Positions 6,359 to 13,466 are shown, counted from the stretch's first letter. The stretch: DNA of 21,640 nucleotides from Rhodospirillaceae bacterium CCH5-H10 (GCA_001557035.1 LSKJ01000643.1:1-21640); one strand, 5' to 3'. Translations and numbers: made by a program. Notes: a model not told the origin generated them from the letters alone.

Positions 6359-7261
6359 GTGGCCCGACTGGTTGGTCTGATCGCCCTTCTTCTCCTGGCA
6401 CTGCCGGCGACGGCGCAGGACCGCAAGGAGGTCGACCTCGCGCTGGTGCTGGCCATCGACATCTCCGGCAGCATCGACCCCGACGAAGCCAGGCTGCAGC
6501 GCCAGGGCTATGTCGAGGCGTTCCGCGATCCCGTCATCGTCAAGGCGATCCTCGGCGGCAATCATGGCCGCATCGCCGTTGCCTATTTCGAATGGTCCGA
6601 TTCATGGATCCAGAAGCTGCTCGTGGACTGGACCCTGCTCGATTCGGAGGCTGCCATCGCGGCTTTCACCAATCGACTCGCGGACGCACCGATCTCGATC
6701 TCGCGCCGGACCTCGATCAGCGGCGCGATCCGCTACGCCATCCCGATGTACGGCCGAATCCCCTACGATGCCGAGCGCAAGGTCCTCGACATTTCGGGCG
6801 ACGGCTCGAACAACGACGGCGGGCTGGTCACCGATCTACGCCGCGATGCCCTCAAGGAGCGGATCATCATCAACGGCCTGCCGATCATGAACGGTCGGCC
6901 CAACCCGTTCGGCTTCCCCGCCGAGGACGACCTCGACAAGTATTACCTGCACTGTGTTACCGGCGGGCCGCGCTCCTTCGTCGAGGTCGCGCGCAGCTTC
7001 GAGGATTTTCCCCGCGCCATCCGCAAGAAGCTGCTGCAGGAAGTGGCGGACATCGGTCCGTTGAACGACTTCGACATCGGCGATCTCGGCACGGCGCGCG
7101 ACGGGATCGAGCTGGCGCAGTCCGGCGGCACGCGCCGCGCCGTCAAGGCAGACGACGACTACACCCGATTCGTGCGCCCCGAATACGAGCTGGGCTGCGA
7201 CGTCGGCGAGCGGCGCTCCCGTGACTTCTGGCAGCGCCGCTTCGGCGTCACGCCGGACTGA
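6359..7261 (+). CDS. DUF1194 exported protein with von Willebrand A-like MIDAS motif
   Basis: A 300-residue protein of the DUF1194 family. Residues 1-20 (MARLVGLIALLLLALPATAQ) are a signal peptide, so the protein is probably periplasmic. The mature domain is VWA-like. DISGSID at 34-40 gives the DxSxS metal-ion-dependent adhesion motif (Asp34, Ser36, Ser38), Thr118 in RRTSISGAI fits the conserved threonine, and LDISGDGSNNDGG (143-155) supplies the distal acidic site. VWA domains bind partner proteins through a bridging Mg ion; no function is established for DUF1194 that I can name. The start is GTG, chosen because it gives a complete signal peptide and has GGAGG five bases upstream. It stands alone, with no Von Willebrand operon partners such as MoxR. 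Confidence 0.88.
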   Translation: MARLVGLIALLLLALPATAQDRKEVDLALVLAIDISGSIDPDEARLQRQGYVEAFRDPVIVKAILGGNHGRIAVAYFEWSDSWIQKLLVDWTLLDSEAAIAAFTNRLADAPISISRRTSISGAIRYAIPMYGRIPYDAERKVLDISGDGSNNDGGLVTDLRRDALKERIIINGLPIMNGRPNPFGFPAEDDLDKYYLHCVTGGPRSFVEVARSFEDFPRAIRKKLLQEVADIGPLNDFDIGDLGTARDGIELAQSGGTRRAVKADDDYTRFVRPEYELGCDVGERRSRDFWQRRFGVTPD

Positions 7262-7339
7262 AAGTTGACGCTCCAAGCGCGATCCTGAAGATGCTCCCCG
7301 CAAAACAATAACGGTCGGGCGCTCCGGCCGGGGGAGGCC

Positions 7340-8173
7340 ATGAACGACGCGACCACCCAGGCGATCTATTTCTATGACCGGCATCCGATGTCCGGCGAGA
7401 TCATCAAGGCGAAGCTGCGTGCCGCGCGCGGCAACCTCGATGGCGTCGCGCCGGAGGAACTCTGGCCGCACGATCAGGATCACTATGGCGGCATCGCCGC
7501 GACCGATGCGCTGGCGGCCGCCGCCGCGATCGGGCCCGGCACCGAGGTCGCGGATTTCTGCGCCGGCCTCGGCGGCACGGTGCGCTACCTTGCCCACCGT
7601 TACGGCGCTGACGTGACCGGCATCGAGCTGACGCCGTCGCGTGTCGCCGCCGCGCAGGAACTCATCGCATTGGTCGGCCTGCAGGACCGTGCCCGCGTCC
7701 GGCAGGGCAACGTGATGGACGTCCCCTTGGCGGACGAGAGCATGGACGTCGTGGTGAGCCAGGAAGCCCTCTGTCACGTCCCCGATCACTCGAGGACTTT
7801 GGCGGAGGCATTCCGGGTGCTGCGCAAGGGCGGGCGCCTGGCCACGACGGACTGGATCGCCAACAAGCCGCTTTCGACGCAGGACGCCAGGCTCATGTGG
7901 GACGGCATGGCCATCCAGCCGCTGGAAACGCTCGCGAGCTATGGCGCCATAGCGCGCGCGGCAGGCTTCCGGGTCGAAGCGGCAACGGACCTGACCGAGG
8001 CATGGGGACCGATTCTCGAGCAGCGGCTCGCCATGTACCAGCGACTTCGGGAGGAAGCCCGCGCCGCCGGCACGCCGATGGGCCACGATGCCTTCCACGA
8101 ATCCTACATCCGGTTCGTCGAACTCATCACGCAGCGCGAACTCGGCGGCATACGCCTGATAGCGGTGAAGTAG
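7340..8173 (+). CDS. Class I SAM-dependent methyltransferase (UbiE/sarcosine-dimethylglycine MT-like)
   Basis: A 277-residue cytoplasmic methyltransferase. Motif I is EVADFCAGLGGTVRYLA (about 69-85). The acidic residue that binds the SAM ribose is Glu96 in DVTGIELTPSR, motif II is VRQGNVMDVPLADESMDVV (around 120-138), and FRVLRKGGRLATTDW is motif III. The N-terminal part has a HYGGIAATDALA segment (48-59) that recalls the sarcosine/dimethylglycine and tocopherol-type methyltransferases, which methylate small amines or quinone-like substrates; that resemblance is only from memory. Ribosome site GGGGAGG ends just two bases before the ATG, an unusually tight spacing. It ends three bases before the convergent FecR-domain gene. 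The substrate cannot be assigned. Confidence 0.9.
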   Translation: MNDATTQAIYFYDRHPMSGEIIKAKLRAARGNLDGVAPEELWPHDQDHYGGIAATDALAAAAAIGPGTEVADFCAGLGGTVRYLAHRYGADVTGIELTPSRVAAAQELIALVGLQDRARVRQGNVMDVPLADESMDVVVSQEALCHVPDHSRTLAEAFRVLRKGGRLATTDWIANKPLSTQDARLMWDGMAIQPLETLASYGAIARAAGFRVEAATDLTEAWGPILEQRLAMYQRLREEARAAGTPMGHDAFHESYIRFVELITQRELGGIRLIAVK

Positions 8174-8176
8174 CGC

Positions 8177-9037
8177 CTATGGTGCGGGGCGCGGTGCGCC
8201 TCCGCCCATCAGGGATTGGGGTGGCATCGGACCGGGTCCCTGCTCGAAGCCGCCCGGACGGGATGGTCCGCCGGGCCCCTGCGGCGCAGGTGCCGGCCCA
8301 CCCTGCAGGGGGCCCATCGAGTGCGGACCTTTCGCAGAATTGGCCTCCGCGAGACCCGCCGCCTTCGCCGCGCGGTCGCCGCCGCCGTCGCGCCTGCCGC
8401 CGTTTCCTTCCAGCCTGCCGATACTGTCGGCGAGCCCGGCCCGCTCCACGCGTGACACCATACCAGGCGACTGGCCGCGCATCGCACTGACCTGGAAGCC
8501 CGGCGTCGTCACGCTTCGGGTCCGCCCCTGGCTGGTCAGGGTCATCTCGTAGCCAAAGACAAAAGTCGCGGTCGTCTTCGTCGGCTCGACGCTGAACATC
8601 GCGATGCCACCGCGAATGGTGATCGTGCCGGAAGGTGTCGTGATGACGACGGGTGTCTTCTTGCTGATCCTGCCGCCAACCAGCCGGAACACGCCCTTCG
8701 AGGCCGTGACCGCAAGCTCGCCCAGTTTCCTGTCCGAATCGTAGACGAACCTGTCGAGCGTGACCTGCGCCTCGCTGCCGATCGTCAGGGAGGTGCCATC
8801 GAGGAACAAAAGATGGGCGCGATCAGCGTTGCCGGTGGTGATGACCTCTCCCGCCTGCACGTCGAAGCCTACATGAAGGACGCGCTCGACCTCATCGGGA
8901 GGTTTGCCCGTCGGATCGCCCGCCACCGCCGACGTGATCCCGACCCTCGGCGCATCGGCAACCGCCGGCACACTCGCCGCCACCGGCCCGATCATGATTG
9001 CTGCACTCACAAGGAGCGCATCTCGCATCTTCGTCAT
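8177..9037 (-). CDS. Exported FecR-domain protein with Gly/Pro-rich tail
   Basis: A 286-residue protein with a signal peptide (about 1-28, cleavage near AVADA) and a FecR domain (PF04773-type) at about 50-150: VQAGEVITTGNADRAHLLFL, then DGTSLTIGSEAQVTLDRFVY and TPSGTITIRGG. The tail from about 205 is low-complexity, rich in Gly, Pro and Ala (GGPAPAPQGPGGPSRPGG), probably disordered. In classic FecR the domain sits periplasmically and signals to a sigma factor. Here there is no transmembrane anchor after the signal peptide, no ECF sigma gene and no TonB receptor nearby, so this belongs to the orphan exported FecR-like proteins whose role is not known to me. Start choice between the ATGs at 9037 and 9028 is uncertain; neither has a good ribosome site. 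Confidence 0.88.
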   Translation of the reverse strand: MTKMRDALLVSAAIMIGPVAASVPAVADAPRVGITSAVAGDPTGKPPDEVERVLHVGFDVQAGEVITTGNADRAHLLFLDGTSLTIGSEAQVTLDRFVYDSDRKLGELAVTASKGVFRLVGGRISKKTPVVITTPSGTITIRGGIAMFSVEPTKTTATFVFGYEMTLTSQGRTRSVTTPGFQVSAMRGQSPGMVSRVERAGLADSIGRLEGNGGRRDGGGDRAAKAAGLAEANSAKGPHSMGPLQGGPAPAPQGPGGPSRPGGFEQGPGPMPPQSLMGGGAPRPAP

Positions 9038-9109
9038 GCGATGGTTACGCGGACGCAGCGCCCATCATCCCCGCGGGCGATCGTCCGCTTATCGCCGCAT
9101 CCCAGGCCG

Positions 9110-9460
9110 CTAAGCGACGATCGTCTTGAAGCCGCCATAGGCCATGCGCTTCATGTCGAACGGAATGTCCTTGGGTGGTTCCTGCATGCGCGGGTCGGCC
9201 ATCACCTTGGCGTTGACCTTGTCGCGATGCGATCGCGACTTGTAGACGATGTAGGAGAACATGATCGTCTCGCCCGGCTTGACCTTCACCAGCTTCGTGA
9301 ACGGCAAGCCGAACTTCACCTTGAGGTCGTCGGCGACACATTCGCGATAGTCGAGGGCGCCGTGCTCGCGCCAGACCTTGCCGGCGAGGCGCGCCAGCTT
9401 GGTGTAGGCAGCCAGCTTCTTCTTCGGCACGACGAGAACGAAGCCATCGACATAGGACAT
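9110..9460 (-). CDS. DUF1428 (YbaA-like) dimeric alpha/beta-barrel protein
   Basis: A 116-residue protein matching DUF1428, relatives of Escherichia coli YbaA with a ferredoxin-like dimeric alpha-beta barrel. Typical segments are MSYVDGFVLVVPKKKLAAY (1-19), WREHGALDYRECVADD (30-45), MFSYIVYKSRSHRDKVNAKV (67-86) and the end MKRMAYGGFKTIV. No catalytic residues are established for the family. A good ribosome site AAGGAG lies 7 bp upstream of the ATG. A perfect palindrome sits just upstream, and a TTGACA box overlaps the stop of the upstream lysR gene, so it probably has its own regulated promoter rather than depending on lysR read-through. The following FecR-domain gene starts 72 bp further on; that gap shows no clear motif. 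Confidence 0.92.
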   Translation of the reverse strand: MSYVDGFVLVVPKKKLAAYTKLARLAGKVWREHGALDYRECVADDLKVKFGLPFTKLVKVKPGETIMFSYIVYKSRSHRDKVNAKVMADPRMQEPPKDIPFDMKRMAYGGFKTIVA

Positions 9461-9476
9461 CGGATTCTCCTTCTAT

Positions 9477-9523
9477 TTAACCGTATGGTTAATTCGATAG
9501 TGCAACTTCACATCGTATGTCAA
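9477..9523 (-). promoter_or_regulatory. Promoter and palindromic operator of the DUF1428 gene
   Basis: Read on the minus strand, a perfect TTGACA (9523-9518) is followed after 18 bp by TATCGA (9499-9494), then by the perfect inverted repeat TTAACC-atac-GGTTAA (9492-9477). The palindrome covers the expected transcription start and lies 16 bp before the gene, a position suited to repression. Two 6-bp arms four bases apart fit an ArsR- or TetR-type dimer. No such regulator gene is adjacent, so the regulator would act in trans. The palindrome is seen directly; the promoter call is moderately supported. Confidence 0.65.
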
Positions 9524-10416
9524 TCGGTGCGCAGCACGGGCAAGGCCGACAATTGCCTTGCCGCGAAGTCGAGGAAGGCATCGACCTTCGACGCACGATG
9601 GGCACGGCCCTTCGTCAACAATTGGACCGGCAACGGCGCCGTCTCGAAGGCGCGCAGCAGCCTCACGAGGCGTCCGGCTGCCAGATCGTCCGCCACCTGG
9701 TAGGACAGGAACTGCGCGATCCCGCGTCCGTCGCGAACGGCGCGAAGCCTCGTTTCGATGTCGTCGGTTCGGAAGCGTCCTTCAAGACGCAGGGGCGTCC
9801 CGCGGCGATGCCTGGCAAAACTCCAGTCCATCGCGCCTTGCGACGTACCCAGAAGGGCCTCGTGCCGCGCCAGGTCCGTCGGATTTTTCGGCACGCCGCG
9901 ACGCGCCAGATAGGCCGGGCTCGCCACCCATTGCCGACGCACATGCCCGACGCGCCGGGCCGTAAGGCTGGTATCGGCCAGCGCCCCGATCCGAACCGCC
10001 ACGTCGATATCCTCGTCGATCAGATCGACGTTGCGGTCGTTCAGCAGCAGTTCGATCTCGATTTCCTCATGCGTGTCGAGAAAGCGAGCCGCGAGCGGCG
10101 CCACGTGTCGTCGTCCGAACTGGACCGGTGCGGAGATGCGCAGCAAGCCGCGCACCGGCGCCTCGCGCGCGCCCGCCGTCGCCGCCTCGTAACTGGCCAC
10201 CACGGCGCGCGCCCGCTCGTACAGGGCGCGTCCCGCTTCCGTCGGCGCCAGACGACGCGTGGTGCGGTCGATCAGCCGCGCGCCGATCCGGTCCTCGAGT
10301 GCCGCCAGCGCGCGCGTGACCGCGGGCGGCGAGCGCCGCAGCCGGCGCGCCGCCCGCACCAGACTGCCATCTTCCACGATCCGCACGAAGATCGCGAACT
10401 CGTCGAGCCGGTCCAT
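9520..10416 (-). CDS. LysR-family transcriptional regulator
   Basis: A 298-residue LysR-type regulator. The N-terminal winged helix-turn-helix (about 1-60) reads MDRLDEFAIFVRIVEDGSL then VRAARRLRRSPPAVTRALAALEDRIGARLIDRTTR, with an unusual PPAVTRAL in place of the more common SAVSxxI recognition helix. Residues about 90-290 form the periplasmic-binding-like effector domain (GLLRISAPVQFGRRHVAP). The RRLAPTEAGRALYERAR linker is typical of the DsdC/PerR-like LysR branch that often sits next to oxidoreductase genes. A GGAAG ribosome site precedes the ATG. It is divergent from the GFA/PNPOx pair with a LysR-type palindrome in the 96-bp gap, so it probably controls both itself and that pair. The effector is unknown. 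Confidence 0.93.
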   Translation of the reverse strand: MDRLDEFAIFVRIVEDGSLVRAARRLRRSPPAVTRALAALEDRIGARLIDRTTRRLAPTEAGRALYERARAVVASYEAATAGAREAPVRGLLRISAPVQFGRRHVAPLAARFLDTHEEIEIELLLNDRNVDLIDEDIDVAVRIGALADTSLTARRVGHVRRQWVASPAYLARRGVPKNPTDLARHEALLGTSQGAMDWSFARHRRGTPLRLEGRFRTDDIETRLRAVRDGRGIAQFLSYQVADDLAAGRLVRLLRAFETAPLPVQLLTKGRAHRASKVDAFLDFAARQLSALPVLRTD

Positions 10417-10423
10417 GTCATTC

Positions 10424-10438
10424 TTCCAGATAGTGGAA
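10424..10438. promoter_or_regulatory. LysR-type operator (T-N11-A palindrome)
   Basis: Perfect inverted repeat TTCCA-gatag-TGGAA, 8 bp upstream of the lysR start codon and in the gap shared with the divergent GFA gene. T10425 and A10437 give the T-N11-A spacing typical of LysR binding boxes. The repeat is certain; binding by the adjacent LysR protein is inference. Confidence 0.65.
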
Positions 10439-10512
10439 TTATGACTTTAGCATTCATGCCGTTATCGCCGCAATCGAGCGGCCCTATGTTCACCTCCACA
10501 AGGAGAGCCGGC

Positions 10513-10905
10513 ATGTTGAAGGGAAGCTGCCTCTGCGGTGCGGTCGCCTACGAGGCCGAAGCGCAGATCGAACGTATCGTGCATTGCCACTGCCATACCT
10601 GCCGCAAGACACACGGCACCGCCTTCTCGTCCGTCACGGCCGTGCCGCGCGAGGGTTTCCGCTGGCTGCGCGGCGAGGACTCTCTGGGCGCGATCGAATC
10701 CTCACCCGGCAAGTTCCGCCGCTTCTGCAGCAAGTGCGGTTCGCACGTCATGGCCGAGCGTGTGGCGCAGCCCGTCATCCTGTTGCGCCTGGGCTGCCTC
10801 GACACGGAGGTGCGCGACCGGCCGCAGGTCCACATCTGGAGATCCGATGCCGCGCCCTGGTACGACCCGAAGGTTGCGGTGCCCGAGAAGCCGGAGGGCT
10901 TTTGA
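10513..10905 (+). CDS. GFA/CENP-V family zinc protein
   Basis: A 130-residue protein of the GFA (glutathione-dependent formaldehyde-activating enzyme-like, CENP-V) family. Its zinc ligands are all present: Cys6 and Cys8 in GSCLCGAV; Cys25, Cys27 and Cys30 in HCHCHTCRK; Cys72 and Cys75 in FCSKCGSH. The family was named for the Gfa enzyme, but most members are uncharacterised zinc proteins, and the formaldehyde role should not be assumed. The start is the ATG at 10513, with AAGGAGAG 8 bp upstream; the open frame runs further upstream but only antisense to lysR. Its TGA shares one base with the next ATG (TGATG), so it is translationally coupled to the PNPOx-like gene. The shared gap with lysR carries a LysR-type box. 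Confidence 0.93.
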   Translation: MLKGSCLCGAVAYEAEAQIERIVHCHCHTCRKTHGTAFSSVTAVPREGFRWLRGEDSLGAIESSPGKFRRFCSKCGSHVMAERVAQPVILLRLGCLDTEVRDRPQVHIWRSDAAPWYDPKVAVPEKPEGF

Positions 10906-11834
10906 TGACCGCCGATGCCTTTCTCCCCTTCAACGCCGACGAGCGGGCCGCTCAACGACGCGCGGGCATTCAGACGGGCCGCACCGCGCCCATCCGGCCG
11001 TACATGCCGGAACAGCATCGCGCCTTCTTCGCGCTCCTGCCCTACCTGTTCACCGCCACGCCCGATGCCGCGGGCTGGCCGATGGCCTCGGTGCTGACGG
11101 GCGCGCCAGGGTTCGTCACGTCGCCCGACGCGACGACCCTGCGGATCGGCGCGCTGCCGCGCACCGGCGATCCTGCCGCCCCGGGGTTCGCGGCCGGTGC
11201 CGAGATCGGCCTGCTGGGTCTCGACCTCGCCACGCGGCGGCGCAACCGGGCCAACGGGCGGATCGTCAACCGCGACGGCGGCCTGACGGTGCACATCGCC
11301 CAGAGCTTCGGCAACTGCCCGCAGTACATCCAGACACGCACCGTCACCGCCGCCAAAAGCGCCCCCACGGCGGGCGAATCCCCGGCTGTGATACTGGACG
11401 GATTGGACGAAGCCGCGCGCGACCTCATCGAGTCGGCCGATACGTTCTTCGTGGCCAGCCGCGGCCGAAGCGAGCTTGGTGCCGAGGGCGGCTTCGACAT
11501 GTCTCATCGCGGCGGACGGCCCGGCTTCGTCGCCGTGCAGGGAGACACGCTCGTCGTTCCCGACTTTCGCGGGAACGGCTTCTTCAACACGCTCGGCAAC
11601 CTGCTGGGAGATCAGAGGGCCGGCCTGCTGTTCATCGACTTCGACGCCGGCGACCTGCTGCAGATCCAGGGCACCGTCGCAATCGATTGGCAGCCGGACG
11701 GAAGCGAGCCTGCCGGGGCGGAGCGGCTGTGGCGCGTACAGGTCAGGCGCGCCTGGCGCACGCGATTGGCATTTCCCTCGGGGTCAACTTTCGGTGAATT
11801 TGCACCAAGCACGCTCCATACGGGCACGTGGTAG
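10905..11834 (+). CDS. Pyridoxamine 5'-phosphate oxidase-like flavin-binding protein
   Basis: A 309-residue protein of the PNPOx-like split-barrel family (predicted flavin-nucleotide-binding, COG3576-like). Features include MPEQHRAFFALLPYLFTATP (around 34-53), DAAGWPMASVLTGAPGFV, the highly characteristic SFGNCPQYIQTR (around 131-142) and RPGFVAVQGDTLVVPDFRGNGFFNTLGNLL (around 205-234), the last being the flavin-contact region. In other bacteria this module is often fused to a ferredoxin-NAD reductase; here it stands alone with no reductase domain. The start overlaps the GFA stop by one base and no separate ribosome site is visible. Substrate unknown. Co-translation with a GFA-family zinc protein and control by a LysR regulator suggest a role in detoxifying or reducing a small reactive compound, but that is inference. 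Confidence 0.88.
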   Translation: MTADAFLPFNADERAAQRRAGIQTGRTAPIRPYMPEQHRAFFALLPYLFTATPDAAGWPMASVLTGAPGFVTSPDATTLRIGALPRTGDPAAPGFAAGAEIGLLGLDLATRRRNRANGRIVNRDGGLTVHIAQSFGNCPQYIQTRTVTAAKSAPTAGESPAVILDGLDEAARDLIESADTFFVASRGRSELGAEGGFDMSHRGGRPGFVAVQGDTLVVPDFRGNGFFNTLGNLLGDQRAGLLFIDFDAGDLLQIQGTVAIDWQPDGSEPAGAERLWRVQVRRAWRTRLAFPSGSTFGEFAPSTLHTGTW

Positions 11835-11870
11835 CCACATTCCTCCGTACAACTCCCAGTCCGGCAGGGT

Positions 11871-13031
11871 ATGTCGGGCTGGGATCGGGAAGTCGTGGGA
11901 AACAAGGTCAGTATCGTCATACCGACGCATAACCGCGCGTCACTTCTGCGGCGCGCACTGCTTTGCGTGCAATCGCAGACCGTGCGGGACAAGGAAATCG
12001 TCGTCGTCGTCGATGGGTCGACCGACGATACGCTTGCGATGCTCGCGACCTCCTTTCCCGACGTGAAGGTCGTCCATCACCCGTCGTCGAAAGGCCCCAG
12101 TGCCGCGCGCAACGCCGGTGTCGCCGCCGCGTCGGGGGACTGGATCTTCTTCCACGACGATGACGACCTGATGCACCCCTCTCACCTGGCGGAGCTTCTG
12201 GCGGCCACGCTGGCGGCTCCTCCCCGCTCGCTCGTCGCGGGACGGTCGCGCGACTTCGCCGTCCGGGACAACGAGATCGTGTTCGGCCCGCCGGTCTGGA
12301 CGGCGGCGGAGCGTTCCGACACCGACACGCTGATCCAGTTTCTCGAGCCCACGGCGCTGCGCACCATCACCCACACCACGATCCTGTGGCCGCGCCACCT
12401 GTTCGACACGGAAAAGTGGGACGAGGACCTGAGCTTCTATGAGGATTTCGACCTGTGCGGCCGGGCCATCCTGTCCGGCCTGCACGTGATCGGTCGCGAA
12501 GTCGGCATGTACTACATTCGCGTCCACGCCGCTCCACGCATCACCCACGCCGGCGACGACACCAACCAGCTCCTGTGGTCGGCGCGCTACTGGCTGAAGT
12601 GGGCGGCGATCCTGCGCGACCATCTCGAGCACCGGGCCTGCGCCGAAGCCCTGCGCAATGGTTTGATGGACAGTCTGATCAGGTTGTCGATCGTGGGGGC
12701 GGGCCAGACCTACATGCCACAACTCGCCGCCGCTTTCCGGGAATGGGGCGGCGAGCGCTACTACGTGACGCCGCAGCCGCGAAGCGGCCTGAAGCGCAAG
12801 GTCGGCGATGCCGTCCTGAACCTGGCGGGCTTTCGCGCGCTACACCTCATGCTCGGAGCGGCCGAAGCGCTGCGGCCCAGACAGGAGCCCTATCTCGACA
12901 GGCTCCAAGCCCCGGCCAGCGAGGCCGATCGGCAGGACGCCCACTACATCGGCAGGTATGAAGCCGAGGCCGGAGATCAGACGGCCGCCGAGCGAACCCG
13001 CGCCACCATGGCCTCGAGCGCCAGCAGGTAG
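11871..13031 (+). CDS. Family 2 glycosyltransferase (GT-A fold)
   Basis: A 386-residue cytoplasmic or membrane-associated glycosyltransferase. The GT-A domain occupies about residues 13-230. It has VSIVIPTHNRASLLRRAL (13-30), VVVVDGSTDDT (44-54) whose acidic residues bind nucleotide-sugar, SAARNAGVAAASGDWIFFHDDDD (78-99) with the metal-binding DxD-type run Asp96-99, and WDEDLSFYEDFDLCGR, the usual site of the catalytic base. The C-terminal part has helical stretches but no clear membrane anchor. No polysaccharide or lipopolysaccharide cluster surrounds it. The ATG start has only a weak CAGGG ribosome site. Its last 18 codons and stop lie opposite the 3' end of the next gene, a 55-bp convergent overlap. 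The donor and acceptor sugars are unknown. Confidence 0.92.
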   Translation: MSGWDREVVGNKVSIVIPTHNRASLLRRALLCVQSQTVRDKEIVVVVDGSTDDTLAMLATSFPDVKVVHHPSSKGPSAARNAGVAAASGDWIFFHDDDDLMHPSHLAELLAATLAAPPRSLVAGRSRDFAVRDNEIVFGPPVWTAAERSDTDTLIQFLEPTALRTITHTTILWPRHLFDTEKWDEDLSFYEDFDLCGRAILSGLHVIGREVGMYYIRVHAAPRITHAGDDTNQLLWSARYWLKWAAILRDHLEHRACAEALRNGLMDSLIRLSIVGAGQTYMPQLAAAFREWGGERYYVTPQPRSGLKRKVGDAVLNLAGFRALHLMLGAAEALRPRQEPYLDRLQAPASEADRQDAHYIGRYEAEAGDQTAAERTRATMASSASR

Positions 13032-13414
13032 GAATCGGTTCCAAAGCCCGCGATCATGCCGACCGCGGCCGCCGCGGTGATCGACCCGAATCCACGCTTC
13101 TCGATGTTGGTCATGTGGATTTCGATCGCGGGCATCGCGATCGACCGCAGGCAATCGCGCAGCGCATAGCCGGCATGGAGGAACCCCGCGGGATTGAACA
13201 ACAAGCCGTCGAGCTTGGCGCGATCGGCCTTGTAGATCGCCGACACGGCCTCACCCTCGATGTTGGTGTAGAGGATCTCGACCGACACGCCGAGTTCCCG
13301 AGCCCGCCGGCGTATAATTGCGTCGAGTTCCTTCGCCGTGGTGGTTCCATAGAGTTCGGGCTGGCGTCTGCCCAGATACTCCATGTTCGCGCCCTGGATC
13401 AGCAACAGCTTCAT
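12977..13414 (-). CDS. aroQ: Divergent type II 3-dehydroquinate dehydratase (AroQ-like)
   Basis: A 145-residue flavodoxin-fold protein related to type II dehydroquinases, which dehydrate 3-dehydroquinate to 3-dehydroshikimate as dodecamers. Equivalents of the M. tuberculosis active-site residues are present: Asn10, Arg17 and Tyr22 in ANMEYLGRRQPELYGTTT; Asn74 and His80 in LFNPAGFLHAGYALRD; His100 in IEIHMTNI; Arg107. The usual REEFRHxS stretch that follows is replaced by KRGFGSI and is about three residues shorter, losing the arginine that binds the substrate carboxylate (Arg112 in M. tuberculosis). NMEYLG also replaces the usual NLNLLG. The start is the ATG at 13414, with AGGG eight bases upstream; a GTG nine bases earlier is less likely. 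It may be a paralogue with another substrate rather than the biosynthetic enzyme. The gene overlaps the glycosyltransferase tail-to-tail by 55 bp. Confidence 0.8.
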   Translation of the reverse strand: MKLLLIQGANMEYLGRRQPELYGTTTAKELDAIIRRRARELGVSVEILYTNIEGEAVSAIYKADRAKLDGLLFNPAGFLHAGYALRDCLRSIAMPAIEIHMTNIEKRGFGSITAAAAVGMIAGFGTDSYLLALEAMVARVRSAAV

Positions 13415-13435
13415 CGGGTGCACCCTACGACAATC

Positions 13436-13461
13436 GTTCGCTCGCGCGAACCATCGGTTCG
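13436..13461. other. Two mutually exclusive hairpins between gltD and aroQ
   Basis: GTTCGC-tcgc-GCGAAC (13436-13451) and CGAACC-atc-GGTTCG (13447-13461) are both perfect inverted repeats that share the segment 13447-13451, so only one can form at a time. They lie in the 52-bp gap between the gltD stop and the aroQ start, in what would be the aroQ leader. No T-run follows either, so a simple terminator is not obvious. They could end gltD transcription or shape the aroQ leader. Confidence 0.5.
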
Positions 13462-13466
13462 GCGGA

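Noticed and set aside
4996..7224. A 742-codon plus-strand open frame spanning two genes
   Set aside because: It is antisense to the acyl-CoA dehydrogenase, then out of frame across the DUF1194 gene. No domain is recognisable and it crosses a divergent promoter region.
9517..10512. N-terminal extension of the GFA protein by 332 codons
   Set aside because: The extension is only the antisense of lysR. The GFA domain starts at once after the ATG at 10513, which has a ribosome site.
10513..10905. Assignment as formaldehyde-activating enzyme Gfa
   Set aside because: The zinc ligands fit the broad GFA/CENP-V family, but there is no glutathione-dependent formaldehyde dehydrogenase nearby, so the specific enzyme name is not supported.
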